Shown: positions 35,334 to 46,601, counted from the stretch's first letter. The stretch is 64,000 nucleotides of DNA from Pseudomonas lalucatii (GCF_018398425.1 NZ_JADPMV010000002.1:496001-560000), one strand, 5' to 3'. Numbers and translations: made by a program. The notes: a model not told the origin generated them from the letters alone.

Positions 35334-36133
35334 GCCTGAGGCTCGAAGGCGTGGGCCTGGCCCACGCCAACGGCCGGGTCGCCCTCGCCCACATCGACCT
35401 GCAGGTCCAGGCCGGTGAACGGCTGGCCATCATCGGCCCCTCCGGCGCGGGCAAGACCAGCCTGCTGCGCCTGCTCGCCACCGGCCTGCGCCCCAGCGGC
35501 GGGGAGCTCAGCCTGCTCGGGCACGACCCCTGGCAACTCGGCGCCCGCCAGCGCCAGCGCCTGCGCGCGCGCATCGGCCTGATTCACCAGGCGCCGCCAC
35601 TGCCGCCGCGCCAACGGGTGGTCACCGCGGTGCTGGCCGGCCGCCTCGGCCAGTGGTCGCTGGCCAGGAGCCTGCTCAGCCTGCTGCACCCGGTCGACAT
35701 GGCGGGCGCCCAGGCCGCCCTGGCGCGCCTCGACCTGGGCGACAAGCTCTTCGAACGCTGCGACCAGCTGTCCGGCGGCCAGCTGCAGCGCGTCGGCATC
35801 GCCCGGGCGCTGTACCAGGCGCCCGAGCTGATCCTCGCCGACGAGCCGGTGTCGGCCATGGACCCGCTGCTCGCCGTGCATACCCTGAGCGTGCTCAACC
35901 ACGAGGCGGCCAGCCGCGGCATGACCCTGCTGGCCAGCCTGCACGCGGTGGACCTGGCCCTGGCGCACTTCCCGCGGATCATCGGCCTGCGCGACGGCAG
36001 GATCGTCTTCGACCTGCCGCCGGCGGCGATCCAGCAGGCCCAGCTGGACGCCCTGTACGCCAACGAACAACTGCAGGCCGCACCCGCCTCGCCAACGCCG
36101 CTGCCGTCGCGCGTGCAGATTCCGCGATGCTGA
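35330..36133 (+). CDS. Phosphonate-type ABC transporter ATP-binding protein (PhnC-like)
   Basis: A 267-residue ATPase with Walker A GPSGAGKT, signature [15 protein letters not shown], Walker B LILADEP and switch His in [11 protein letters not shown]. The Q-loop segment [20 protein letters not shown] and [14 protein letters not shown] are typical of PhnC-like importers. A GTG start at 35330 overlaps the upstream stop (GTGA), and the 3' end overlaps the first permease by seven bases, showing tight coupling. Confidence 0.92.
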   Translation: MSLRLEGVGLAHANGRVALAHIDLQVQAGERLAIIGPSGAGKTSLLRLLATGLRPSGGELSLLGHDPWQLGARQRQRLRARIGLIHQAPPLPPRQRVVTAVLAGRLGQWSLARSLLSLLHPVDMAGAQAALARLDLGDKLFERCDQLSGGQLQRVGIARALYQAPELILADEPVSAMDPLLAVHTLSVLNHEAASRGMTLLASLHAVDLALAHFPRIIGLRDGRIVFDLPPAAIQQAQLDALYANEQLQAAPASPTPLPSRVQIPRC

Positions 36134-36954
36134 AGTCGGCCCCGCGCGACCCGGCCGCCCTGCCGCGCCTGGCCCTGACCCTGCTCGCCCTGTTGCTGCT
36201 GTGGCCCGGGCTGCAGATGAGCGAGCTGGACCTTAGCGTGCTGTTCGACGACCACAACGCCGCGAACATGGGGCGCTTCCTCGGCGACTTCTGGCCACCG
36301 GCCCACGACGGTGCATTCCTCCAGCTCCTCGGCCGGGCCACCCTGGAAACCCTGGCCATCGCAACGGCCGGCATGGCCCTGGCCCTGCTGCTGGCGGTTC
36401 CCGGCGCGCTGCTGGCCAGCCGCGCGCTGTCGCTGTCGGCGCTGCACCGCGGCGGCCGGCCGAGCGCCTGGGCACAGGCCCTGCGCTGGCCGGTGCGGGC
36501 CGTGCTGATCCTGATGCGTAGCGTGCCGGAGATCGTCTGGGCCCTGCTGTTCGTGCGCGCCGTGGGTCTGGGCCCGACCGCCGGCGTGCTGGCCATCGCC
36601 ATCACCTACAGCGGCATGCTCGGCAAGGTCTACGCGGAGATCTTCGAGTCGGTCGACCCGCGCCCCGGCCGCGCCCTGCTGGTCGCCGGCAGCCCGCGCC
36701 TGGCCGCCTTCGCCTATGGCGTGCTGCCCAACGCCGCGGCGGAGATGCTCTCCTACACGGTCTATCGCTGGGAATGTGCGATCCGCGCCTCGGTGGTGAT
36801 GGGCTTCGTCGGCGCCGGTGGCCTGGGCCAGCAGATCGACCTGTCGATGCGCATGTTCGCCGGCGCCGAGGTGGCGAGCATGCTGCTGTGCTTCCTCGCC
36901 CTGGTGCTGCTGGCCGACCAGCTCAGCCGCCTGCTGCGCGCGAGGCTGCTATGA
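36127..36954 (+). CDS. Phosphonate-type ABC transporter permease 1 (PhnE-like)
   Basis: A 275-residue inner-membrane permease with about six helices. The cytoplasmic EAA-type loop is [20 protein letters not shown], followed by [20 protein letters not shown] and [18 protein letters not shown], the PhnE signature. Its start lies inside the ATPase 3' end and its stop overlaps the next permease by four bases. It pairs with the second permease to form the channel. Confidence 0.91.
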   Translation: MLKSAPRDPAALPRLALTLLALLLLWPGLQMSELDLSVLFDDHNAANMGRFLGDFWPPAHDGAFLQLLGRATLETLAIATAGMALALLLAVPGALLASRALSLSALHRGGRPSAWAQALRWPVRAVLILMRSVPEIVWALLFVRAVGLGPTAGVLAIAITYSGMLGKVYAEIFESVDPRPGRALLVAGSPRLAAFAYGVLPNAAAEMLSYTVYRWECAIRASVVMGFVGAGGLGQQIDLSMRMFAGAEVASMLLCFLALVLLADQLSRLLRARLL

Positions 36955-37733
36955 ACCCGCCCCTGTCCCGGCGACTGGTCAATCTCGGGCTGCTGCTGAG
37001 CGTGGCGGCGGCAGTGCTGGCATCGTTCGCCTACCTGGGCATCGATCTCGCCGGCCTGTTCGCCGGCGACAGCCCGAGCCAGATGGCCAGCTACGCCGGT
37101 GCATTCCTGCGCCCCGACTTCACCGCCGCGCACCTGCGGGCCATCGGCAGCGGCGCCATCGAGACCCTGGCCATGTCGGCCCTGGGCACCCTGCTGGCGG
37201 TGCTGCTCGGCCTGCTGCTGGCCTTGCCGGCCGCAGGGCGCCTGGGCTGGCTGGCGCACGGCGGCGCACGCCTGCTGCTCAATGCCCTGCGCGCGGTCCC
37301 GGAGCTGGTCTGGGCGGCCCTGGTGGTGCTGGCCGCCGGCCTCGGGCCGAATGCCGGCACCCTGGCCCTGGCCCTGCATACCACAGGCGTGCTCGGCCGG
37401 CTGTTCGCCGAGGCCCTGGAAAACACCCCGAAGACGGCGGCCGAGGCCATCCGCCTGGGCGGTGGCGGCGCGCTCGTGGCCTTCTGCTACGGCACCCTGC
37501 CGGCGGTCTGGCCGCAACTGCTGGCCTACTCGCTGTATCGCTGGGAGAACAATATCCGCATGGCCAGCGTGCTGGGCTTCGTCGGCGCCGGCGGCCTGGG
37601 CCAGATGCTCTACGTCCACCTCAGCCTGTTCCAGGAGGCCCGGGCGGCGAGCGTGATCCTGGCCATGCTGGTTCTGGTACTGGGCGTCGACGCCCTCAGC
37701 ACCTGGGCGCGGCAACGCTGGGTCAGCGGCTAG
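36951..37733 (+). CDS. Phosphonate-type ABC transporter permease 2 (PhnE-like)
   Basis: A 260-residue paralogue of the preceding permease: six predicted helices, EAA-type loop ENTPKTAAEAIRLGGGGALV, then FCYGTLPAVWPQLLAYSLYR and [18 protein letters not shown]. The ATG overlaps the upstream stop (ATGA). Two different permeases imply a heterodimeric channel. It closes the operon; the convergent DUF5064 gene stops three bases later. Confidence 0.91.
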   Translation: MNPPLSRRLVNLGLLLSVAAAVLASFAYLGIDLAGLFAGDSPSQMASYAGAFLRPDFTAAHLRAIGSGAIETLAMSALGTLLAVLLGLLLALPAAGRLGWLAHGGARLLLNALRAVPELVWAALVVLAAGLGPNAGTLALALHTTGVLGRLFAEALENTPKTAAEAIRLGGGGALVAFCYGTLPAVWPQLLAYSLYRWENNIRMASVLGFVGAGGLGQMLYVHLSLFQEARAASVILAMLVLVLGVDALSTWARQRWVSG

Positions 37734-37736
37734 CCG

Positions 37737-38105
37737 CTAGAGCCCGTCCTTCTCCAGGTGGTCGAGGTTCACCGGGTCGCCGGTATGGCTACCGAGCTTG
37801 GCGCGGATGTCGGCGAACATGTGGTCGTACTCCTGATGATCGCGCAGCAGCAGGCTGGTGCCGGCCGGCAGGCCGTGCTTGCGGGCGATGCGGCTGGCCA
37901 CGCTGGCGAAATTGAAGGCGGTGTCGCGGTGCAGCTCGAACTCCTCCTCGAACGCCTGGCCCGCCACCTCGCCGTGCATGCGCATATGCAGCATCGGCCC
38001 CTCCACCGGGTCCTGGCGCACCTCGTAGTGCAGGTCGATGCTGTACTTGGGCTGGTCGGCCGTGGCGACCGGATTGACGCGATGCAGATGGCCGGGTTCG
38101 AACAT
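37737..38105 (-). CDS. DUF5064 family protein
   Basis: A 122-residue soluble protein starting MFEPGHLHRVNPVATADQPK, with HYEVRQDPVEGPMLHMRMHG and FELHRDTAFNFASVASRIAR. The opening and the internal RMHGEVAG segment fit DUF5064, a small Pseudomonas family of unknown function. AGGAGG lies nine bases before the ATG. It is convergent with the ABC operon and three bases from its end. Confidence 0.8.
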   Translation of the reverse strand: MFEPGHLHRVNPVATADQPKYSIDLHYEVRQDPVEGPMLHMRMHGEVAGQAFEEEFELHRDTAFNFASVASRIARKHGLPAGTSLLLRDHQEYDHMFADIRAKLGSHTGDPVNLDHLEKDGL

Positions 38106-38187
38106 GGCGGCGCTCCTCCTGCGGATCAGCTCCGAGCATAGTCGCTCGCCGCCCGCTCTGCCGCCATCGCCCGTCCGCGGCCCGCCC

Positions 38188-38499
38188 TCAGGCCGGGCGC
38201 GCGGCGCGCTCCTGCACCAGCACCCAGGGCGCCACCACCACGGCCCATAGCTGGGGGTCGCGGCTCAGCAGCTCTTCGGCGAGGCCATCGTCCACCTTGC
38301 GCAGCAGGCCGCCCTGCAGCCAGCCGGCGACTCGGGACTGGTCATTTTCGGCCACGGCCTCGGCCACGGCGACCAGATCCTCGGCCCCTTCGACCCACAG
38401 CAGCGCGCCCCGGGCGAAGAACGGCTGCAGCTCCTGCCAACGAATAGGTGCAGTTTCTCCAAGCAGCTTGGCATAGAGGGTGCTAGGTTGTTCAGTCAT
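38188..38499 (-). CDS. DUF2288 family protein
   Basis: A 103-residue soluble protein starting MTEQPSTLYAKLLGETAPIR, with WQELQPFFARGALLWVEGAE and a helical C-terminal half (VAGWLQGGLLRKVDDGLAEE, LWAVVVAPWVLVQE). This pattern fits DUF2288, which has no known function. ATG 38499 is chosen over the longer upstream frame because the family begins here and ACAGG lies nearby. It is divergent from braC across about 300 bases. Confidence 0.82.
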   Translation of the reverse strand: MTEQPSTLYAKLLGETAPIRWQELQPFFARGALLWVEGAEDLVAVAEAVAENDQSRVAGWLQGGLLRKVDDGLAEELLSRDPQLWAVVVAPWVLVQERAARPA

Positions 38500-38795
38500 G
38501 GTGTGCCTGTCAGGGAAGCCGGATTTCAGTCGGCGGCCATGATAGCGCCGGTCGCCGCTCAGGCAAGCGCGCCCGACGTTGTCCGGGGCTGTCGAGGCAC
38601 GCCGCTTTTCTATACATTCATTGCACTTAAGCGACACCCAGCTGTTTTGCCCCTGGCAGCCAGCTTTTCAAGGCGCGAACCGGCGCTCTACACTGCGCCG
38701 GTACAGTTGCCGGGGGTACAGCCGGGGATACGACCCGGTTCTGCAGCTTTGGCCGCCAGAACTACAACAATGAAGAACCATAAGAGTGGAGCACT

Positions 38796-39917
38796 ATGAA
38801 CAAGGCTACTAAGCAGATTTCCAAACTGTTTGCCGCCATGGCCATGGCCGGCGTCGCCAGCTACTCGGTCGCGGCCGATACCATCAAGATCGGCATGGCC
38901 GGTCCGGTCACCGGCGCGGTCGCCCAGTACGGCGAGATGCAATTCATCGGTGCCAAGATGGCCATCGAGCAGATCAACAAGGCCGGCGGGGTGAACGGCG
39001 CGATGCTCGAAGGCGTGGTCTACGACGATGCCTGCGATCCGAAGCAGGCCGTGGCCGTAGCCAACAAGATCGTCAACGACGAAGTCAGCTTCGTCATCGG
39101 CCACCTGTGCTCCAGCTCCACTCAGCCGGCGTCCGACATCTACGAAGACGAAGGCATCCTGATGGTCACCCCGGCCTCCACCAGCCCGGACATCACCGCC
39201 CGCGGCTACGAGCTGGTGTTCCGCACCATCGGCCTGGACAGCCTGCAGGGCCCGACCGCCGGCAACTTCATCGCCGACCACGTCAAGCCGAAGAACGTCG
39301 CGGTCATCCACGACAAGCAGCAGTACGGCGAAGGCATCGCCACCGCGGTCAAGCAGACCCTGGAAGGCAAGGGTGTGAACGTCGCCCTGTTCGAAGGCAT
39401 CAACGCCGGCGACAAGGACTTCTCGGCGATGATCTCCAAGCTCAAGCAGGCCAACGTCGACTTCGTCTACTACGGCGGCTACCACCCGGAACTGGGCCTG
39501 CTGCTGCGCCAGTCGTCGGAGAAGGGCCTGAAGGTCCGCTTCATGGGTCCGGAAGGCGTGGGTAACAAGGAAATCTCCGCCATCGCCGGCCCGGCCTCCG
39601 AAGGCCTGCTGGTGACCCTGCCGAAGTCCTTCGACCAGGATCCGAAGAACCAGGCGCTGGTCGAGGCCTTCAAGGCCAAGAACGAAGACCCAACCGGCCC
39701 GTTCGTGTTCCCGGCCTACGCCGCCGTGCAGGTCATCGCCGAAGGCATCGCCAAGGCTGGCGACACCGACACCGCCAAGGTCGCCGCGGCCCTGCGCGCC
39801 AACAGCTTCGACACCCCGACCGGCACCCTGGCCTTCGACGAGAAGGGTGACCTGAAGGACTTCAGCTTCGTGGTCTACGAGTGGCACCAGGACGGTACCA
39901 AGTCCGAAGCCAAGTAA
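38796..39917 (+). CDS. braC: Branched-chain amino acid-binding protein BraC
   Basis: A 373-residue periplasmic binding protein for Leu, Ile, Val (and Ala/Thr in P. aeruginosa). It has a signal peptide ending SYSVAA, mature start DTIKIGMAGPVTGAVAQYGE, and the ligand-site segments GHLCSSSTQPASDIYEDEGI and MVTPASTSPDITARGYE. Length equals that of P. aeruginosa BraC. GGAG lies upstream of the ATG. A terminator-like hairpin separates it from braD, which would allow more binding protein than permease. Confidence 0.96.
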   Translation: MNKATKQISKLFAAMAMAGVASYSVAADTIKIGMAGPVTGAVAQYGEMQFIGAKMAIEQINKAGGVNGAMLEGVVYDDACDPKQAVAVANKIVNDEVSFVIGHLCSSSTQPASDIYEDEGILMVTPASTSPDITARGYELVFRTIGLDSLQGPTAGNFIADHVKPKNVAVIHDKQQYGEGIATAVKQTLEGKGVNVALFEGINAGDKDFSAMISKLKQANVDFVYYGGYHPELGLLLRQSSEKGLKVRFMGPEGVGNKEISAIAGPASEGLLVTLPKSFDQDPKNQALVEAFKAKNEDPTGPFVFPAYAAVQVIAEGIAKAGDTDTAKVAAALRANSFDTPTGTLAFDEKGDLKDFSFVVYEWHQDGTKSEAK

Positions 39918-39938
39918 GCGTCCCGCCTGAACCCAAAG

Positions 39939-39966
39939 CCCACTGCAGCCGCAGTGGGTTTTGTTT
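39939..39966 (+). terminator. Intercistronic terminator/attenuator between braC and braD
   Basis: Arms CCCACTGC (39939-39946) and GCAGTGGG (39951-39958) with a four-base loop are followed by TTTTGTTT. It stands 21 bases after the braC stop and about 70 before braD. Partial termination here would favour braC over braDEFG; the interrupted T run suggests it is leaky. Confidence 0.8.
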
Positions 39967-40034
39967 ATTGGAAGAATTCCGGTCTCATGCTGCGCCACAA
40001 GCGCCGCCGTGCGTGCTGACCCAGGAGTTAGGCA

Positions 40035-42219
<2,185 letters not shown>

Positions 42220-42223
<4 letters not shown>

Positions 42224-42987
42224 GCCGCCCGATCCTAGAAGTAAGCGGCCTGTCCATGCGCTTCGGCGGCCTGCTGGCCGTCAACGGGGTGGGGCTGTCG
42301 GTCAACGAGAAACAGGTGGTGTCGATGATCGGGCCGAACGGCGCCGGCAAGACCACGGTGTTCAACTGCCTGACCGGTTTCTACCAGCCCACCAGCGGCA
42401 GCATCCGCCTCAACGGCGAGCAGATCGAGGGCCTGCCGGGCCACAAGATCGCCCACAAGGGCGTGGTGCGCACCTTCCAGAACGTCCGCCTGTTCAAGGA
42501 AATGACCGCGGTGGAGAACCTGCTGGTGGCCCAGCATCGTCACCTCAACACCAACTTCATTGCCGGCCTGCTGAAGACCCCGGCGTTCCGCAAGAGCGAG
42601 CGCGAGGCGATGGAATACGCCGCCCACTGGCTGGAACAGGTCAACCTGACCGAGTTCGCCAATCGCCCGGCCGGCACCCTGGCCTACGGCCAGCAACGCC
42701 GCCTGGAGATCGCCCGCTGCATGATGACCCGGCCGCGCATCCTCATGCTCGACGAGCCGGCTGCCGGCCTCAACCCCAAGGAGACCGACGACCTCAAGGC
42801 GCTGATCCGCATGCTGCGCGACCAGCACAACGTCACCGTGCTGCTGATCGAGCACGACATGAAGCTGGTGATGAGCATTTCCGACCATATCTACGTGATC
42901 AACCAGGGCACCCCCCTGGCCGACGGCACGCCGGAGCAGATCCGCGACAACCCCGACGTGATCAAAGCCTATCTGGGGGAGGCCTGA
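42220..42987 (+). CDS. braF: Branched-chain amino acid ABC ATPase BraF (LivG)
   Basis: A 255-residue ATPase with Walker [10 protein letters not shown], the LivG-typical [20 protein letters not shown], the degenerate signature segment [15 protein letters not shown] and Walker [16 protein letters not shown]. The start overlaps the braE stop (ATGA), which rules out the longer frame from 42166. It forms a heterodimer with BraG. Confidence 0.96.
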
Positions 42988-42990
42988 GCC

Positions 42991-43692
42991 ATGCTGACTT
43001 TCGACAAGGTTTCCACCTTCTACGGCAAGATCCAGGCGCTGCACGACGTCAGCGTCGAGGTCCGCCAGGGCGAGATCGTCACCCTGATCGGCGCCAACGG
43101 CGCCGGCAAGTCGACCCTGCTGATGACCCTGTGCGGCAACCCGCAGGCGAGCAGCGGCAGCATCCGCTACCAGGGCGAGGAACTGGTCGGCCAGGACACC
43201 CCGGAGATCATGCGCAAGAGCATCGCCATCGTCCCCGAGGGGCGTCGGGTGTTCGCCCGCCTGACCGTCGAGGAAAACCTGGTGATGGGCGGCTTCTTCA
43301 CCAACAAGGGTGACTTCCAGGCGCAACTGGACAAGGTGCTGCACCTGTTTCCGCGCCTGAAGGAGCGCCTCAGCCAGCGCGCCGGCACCATGTCCGGCGG
43401 CGAACAGCAGATGCTCGCCATCGGCCGCGCGCTGATGAGCATGCCCAAGCTGTTGTTGCTCGACGAGCCCTCCCTGGGCCTGGCGCCGATCATCATCCAG
43501 CAGATCTTCGACATCATCGAGCAGCTGCGCAAGGATGGCGTGACCATCTTCCTGGTCGAGCAGAACGCCAACCAGGCCCTCAAGCTGGCCGATCGCGGCT
43601 ATGTGCTGGAGAACGGGCGGATCGTCATGCAGGGCAGCGGCCACGAGCTGCTGACCAACCCCAAGGTGCGCGACGCCTATCTCGGCGGCTGA
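42991..43692 (+). CDS. braG: Branched-chain amino acid ABC ATPase BraG (LivF)
   Basis: A 233-residue ATPase with Walker A GANGAGKST, MRKSIAIVPEGRRVFARLTV (LivF-specific Q-loop region), signature MSGGEQQMLAIGRALMS and Walker B LLLLDEPSLGLAPI. It begins three bases after the braF stop and ends at a strong terminator, closing the braCDEFG operon. Confidence 0.96.
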   Translation: MLTFDKVSTFYGKIQALHDVSVEVRQGEIVTLIGANGAGKSTLLMTLCGNPQASSGSIRYQGEELVGQDTPEIMRKSIAIVPEGRRVFARLTVEENLVMGGFFTNKGDFQAQLDKVLHLFPRLKERLSQRAGTMSGGEQQMLAIGRALMSMPKLLLLDEPSLGLAPIIIQQIFDIIEQLRKDGVTIFLVEQNANQALKLADRGYVLENGRIVMQGSGHELLTNPKVRDAYLGG

Positions 43693-43709
43693 GCCACCGG
43701 CAGTCCGAA

Positions 43710-43734
43710 AACCGCTCCTCGGAGCGGTTTTTTT
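43710..43734 (+). terminator. Rho-independent terminator of the bra operon
   Basis: Arms AACCGCTCC and GGAGCGGTT at 43710-43729, with a two-base loop, run into seven T. It is 18 bases after the braG stop codon. Confidence 0.9.
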
Positions 43735-43796
43735 ATCCGCGTGCCGCCGCCCCGGGCGGTTACAATGGCCACCCTCCCCTTGCCGCCGAGCCCGCC

Positions 43797-44507
43797 ATGA
43801 CCGACCCCATTCGCCTGTCCAAGCGCCTGATCGAACTGGTCGGCTGCTCGCGCCGCGAGGCCGAGCTGTATATCCAGGGCGGCTGGGTGCTGGTCGACGG
43901 CGAAGTGGTGGACGAGCCGCAGTTCAAGGTGCTGGATCAGCGGGTCGAACTGCTCCCGGATGCCGTCGCCGCACCACTCGAGCCGGCCACCCTGCTGCTG
44001 CATGTGCCCAGCGGGCACGCCCCGAGCAGCGCCGCCGCAACCCTGGGCGTGGCGAACCACTGGGCGGACGACGCCTCCGGCCTGCGCCCGCTGAACGGCC
44101 ATTTCGCCCGCCTGACCCCCTGCATCCCGCTGCAGGCCGGCGCCGACGGCCTGCATGTGCTGACCCAGGACTGGCGCGTCGAGCGCAAGCTCAGGGAAGA
44201 CCTGAGCAAGCTGGAGCAGGAATACGTGGTCGAGGTCGACGGCCAGCTCAGCCCGGCCCAGCTCAAGCGCCTCAATCACGGCCTGACGTTCAATGGCGCG
44301 CCGCTGCCGCCCTGCAAGGTCAGCTGGCAGAACGAGACCCGCCTGCGCTTCGCCCTGAAGAACCCCCAGCCCGGGCAGCTCGTGTTCATGTGCAACAGCG
44401 TCGGCCTCAAGGTGCTGGGGCTCAAGCGCATCCGCATCGGCGGCGTGCCGATGGCCAAGGTGCCCGCCGGCCAGTGGCGCTACCTGGCCGCCAAGGAACG
44501 CTTCTAG
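43797..44507 (+). CDS. RsuA-family pseudouridine synthase-like protein lacking the catalytic Asp
   Basis: A 236-residue protein with an N-terminal S4 RNA-binding domain (RLSKRLIELVGCSRREAELY) and an RsuA/RluF-type fold: KLEQEYVVEVDGQLSPAQLK (KxY region) and the C-terminal KRIRIGGVPMAKVPAGQWRY. The catalytic GRLDxxTxGL motif reads CIPLQAGADGLHVLT at 109-123, so the universal Asp is replaced by Gln113. Asp117 lies four residues later and is not in the expected place. It may be an inactive RNA binder, or a synthase with a shifted nucleophile. It begins about 100 bases after the bra terminator and stands alone. Confidence 0.85.
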   Translation: MTDPIRLSKRLIELVGCSRREAELYIQGGWVLVDGEVVDEPQFKVLDQRVELLPDAVAAPLEPATLLLHVPSGHAPSSAAATLGVANHWADDASGLRPLNGHFARLTPCIPLQAGADGLHVLTQDWRVERKLREDLSKLEQEYVVEVDGQLSPAQLKRLNHGLTFNGAPLPPCKVSWQNETRLRFALKNPQPGQLVFMCNSVGLKVLGLKRIRIGGVPMAKVPAGQWRYLAAKERF

Positions 44508-44569
44508 TCACACCGCTGTCGCCGCGGCGCAGACCGCCGCGGCCCCCTCTTATTTCCCAGGATGTCCCC

Positions 44570-45031
44570 ATGCTCAACAACGACGTACTGCGCAGCCTGC
44601 GCTACAGCCTCGACCTCAGCGACGCGCAGATGGCCGATATCATCCAGCTCAGCGGCCTGCAGGTCGGGGCAGACCGGGTCGGCGCCGTGCTGAAGAAGGA
44701 CGACGAGGAGGGCTTCCAGGCCTGCGACGACGAGCTGATGGCGCATTTCCTCGACGGCCTGGTGTACTTCAAGCGCGGCAAGGACGACAACCGTCCGCCG
44801 CAGCCCTTCGAGCTGCCGGTGACCAACAACATGGTGATGAAGAAGCTGCGCGTGGCCTTCGAGCTGAAGGAAGATGACATGCACGCGATCATGCAGAGTG
44901 TCGATTGCCCGGTGTCCAAACCGGAGATGAGCGCGCTGTTTCGCAAGTTCGGCCACAGCAACTACCGCCCCTGCGGCGACCAGTTCCTGCGCAACTTCCT
45001 CAGGGGCCTGACCCTGCGCCTGCGCGGCTGA
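44570..45031 (+). CDS. DUF1456 family protein (YehS-like)
   Basis: A 153-residue protein made of two similar helical halves: NNDVLRSLRYSLDLSDAQMA at 3-22 and NNMVMKKLRVAFELKEDDMH at 87-106, each followed by a FLDGLVYFKRGK or FLRNFLRGLTLR segment. This tandem layout is the DUF1456/YehS pattern; no biochemical role is established. CCAGGA lies about eight bases before the ATG. It follows the pseudouridine-synthase-like gene by about 60 bases. Confidence 0.88.
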   Translation: MLNNDVLRSLRYSLDLSDAQMADIIQLSGLQVGADRVGAVLKKDDEEGFQACDDELMAHFLDGLVYFKRGKDDNRPPQPFELPVTNNMVMKKLRVAFELKEDDMHAIMQSVDCPVSKPEMSALFRKFGHSNYRPCGDQFLRNFLRGLTLRLRG

Positions 45032-45156
45032 GCGCCGCGCCCCTGGCGGGCGGACGCCCGTTAGTCCGCCTTCCCCGCCGCCCGCCATGCCATTGCTAAC
45101 CTTTAAATTGGGGGGTTATCTCACCTAGTGCCGCTAGCGCGGCAGGGAGGATAGCC

Positions 45157-45792
45157 ATGAGCATGGCTGACTGGCGCATGCAGGGCGTCGAGTTTGCTAC
45201 CTGCAACTGCAACTGGGGCTGCCCCTGTCAATTCAGCGCGCTGCCCAGCCACGGCAACTGCGAGGCCGTGGTGTCGATGCGCATCGACCAAGGTCACCAC
45301 CAGGACGTCCGCCTGGACGGCCTGTGCTGGGTCGGCACCTTCGCCTGGCCCAGGGCCATCCACGAGGGCAACGGCCGCTGCCAGCTGTTCATCGACGACA
45401 GGGCCAGCGCCGCGCAGCGCGAGGCGTTGCTGCGGATTCTCACGGGCGAGGACACCGAACCCGGCGCCACCGTCTTCTCGGTGTTCGCCAGCACCCTCAG
45501 CGAGGTTTACGCGCCGCAATACGTGCCGATCGAGTTCAGCGTCGATGTCGATAAGCGCGAAGCCCACACCCGCATTCCCGGCGTACTGGAGGTGACGGGT
45601 GAGCCGATTCGCAACCCGGTCAGCGGCCAGGCCCAGGAAGCCCGCCTGGTGCTGCCCAACGGCTTCGAGTTCACCGAGGCGCAGATGGCCAGCGGCAGCT
45701 ACCAGACCAAGGGCGCGATCAAGATCCAGTCGCAGCAGGGCCACGGCCACTTCGCCCGCCTGCACTTCACCGGGCAGGGGGTGGTGCGCTGA
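45157..45792 (+). CDS. DUF1326 protein with CxCxxxCxC metal-type motif
   Basis: A 211-residue cytosolic protein starting MSMADWRMQGVEFATCNCNW with GCPC next, giving Cys16, Cys18, Cys22 and Cys24 in a compact cluster that could bind a metal. WRMQGVEFATCNCNWGCPC and DGLCWVGTFAWPRAIHEGNG are DUF1326 landmarks. It stands just upstream of a DUF2182 membrane protein, a recurrent pairing in proteobacteria that suggests a joint role, perhaps in metal handling or redox transfer. Function is unknown. A GGGAGG-type ribosome site lies before the ATG. Confidence 0.87.
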   Translation: MSMADWRMQGVEFATCNCNWGCPCQFSALPSHGNCEAVVSMRIDQGHHQDVRLDGLCWVGTFAWPRAIHEGNGRCQLFIDDRASAAQREALLRILTGEDTEPGATVFSVFASTLSEVYAPQYVPIEFSVDVDKREAHTRIPGVLEVTGEPIRNPVSGQAQEARLVLPNGFEFTEAQMASGSYQTKGAIKIQSQQGHGHFARLHFTGQGVVR

Positions 45793-45854
45793 AGTCGCTC
45801 GAGCTTCCCGAGGGCCCCGCCGAGTCGCCGCGCCGGCGACTGCCCCGCTGGCCG

Positions 45855-46601
45855 TTGCGGCGCGAGCAGTGGCTGTGCCTGCTGTGCCTGCTGCTACTGA
45901 CGGGGATGGCCTGGTGGCTGTTGCTGCGCATGGCCGAGGACATGGCCGCGACGGGTAGCATGCTGGCCATGGCCGCCATGCCGATGCCCTGGGCCGCCCG
46001 GGATGCCCTGCTGATGCTGGCGATGTGGGCGGTGATGATGGTCGGCATGATGCTGCCCGGCGCCCTGCCGATGTTCCTGCTGTACCAGCAGATGCTGCGC
46101 AGGTACCTGGACCCGCCCGAGCGCCGGCTGGCCCTGCTGCTGTTCTGCCTGGCCTATCTGCTGCTATGGGCCGCGTTCGGCCTGCTCGCCACCGCGCTGC
46201 AATGGGGCCTGGAGCAACTCGCCCTGCTCGACCCGCAACTGCGCAGCAACAATCGTTGGCTCGCGGCCGCGCTGCTGCTGACCGCCGGCGCCTACCAGTG
46301 GTCGCCGACCAAGGCCGCCTGCCTGGCCCACTGCCGGGGGCCGGTGGCGTTCCTCCTGAGCCATTGGCGGCCCGGCATCGGCGGCGGCTGGCGCATGGGC
46401 CTGGCCCATGCCGCCTACTGCCTGGGCTGTTGCTGGGCGCTGATGGGCCTGTTGTTCGTCGCAGGGGTGATGAACCTGTTGTGGGTGGCGGCTATCGGCG
46501 CCTATGTGCTGCTGGAGAAGACCCTGCCCCTGGGCCTCTGGCTCGGGCGCTGCACCGGGCTGCTGCTGATCGCCGGGGGCACCGCGCTGCTGCTCGCCTA
46601 A
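45855..46601 (+). CDS. DUF2182 integral membrane protein
   Basis: About 248 residues, strongly hydrophobic with six or more helices, and rich in Met in the loop MAATGSMLAMAAMPMPWAAR and in WAVMMVGMMLPGALPMFLLY. Conserved DUF2182 segments are AYQWSPTKAACLAHCRGPVA and GLAHAAYCLGCCWALMGLLF; the Cys and Met clusters look metal-binding. The start is unsure: TTG 45855 is the first conventional start after the previous gene, 62 bases on, but a CTG at 45789 overlapping the DUF1326 stop, or ATG 45906, are possible. It very likely works with the DUF1326 protein. Confidence 0.82.
   Translation: MRREQWLCLLCLLLLTGMAWWLLLRMAEDMAATGSMLAMAAMPMPWAARDALLMLAMWAVMMVGMMLPGALPMFLLYQQMLRRYLDPPERRLALLLFCLAYLLLWAAFGLLATALQWGLEQLALLDPQLRSNNRWLAAALLLTAGAYQWSPTKAACLAHCRGPVAFLLSHWRPGIGGGWRMGLAHAAYCLGCCWALMGLLFVAGVMNLLWVAAIGAYVLLEKTLPLGLWLGRCTGLLLIAGGTALLLA

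Noticed and set aside
38580..38795. A sigma54 promoter upstream of braC
   Set aside because: TGGCA occurs near 38656, but the matching -12 GC is absent at the right distance.
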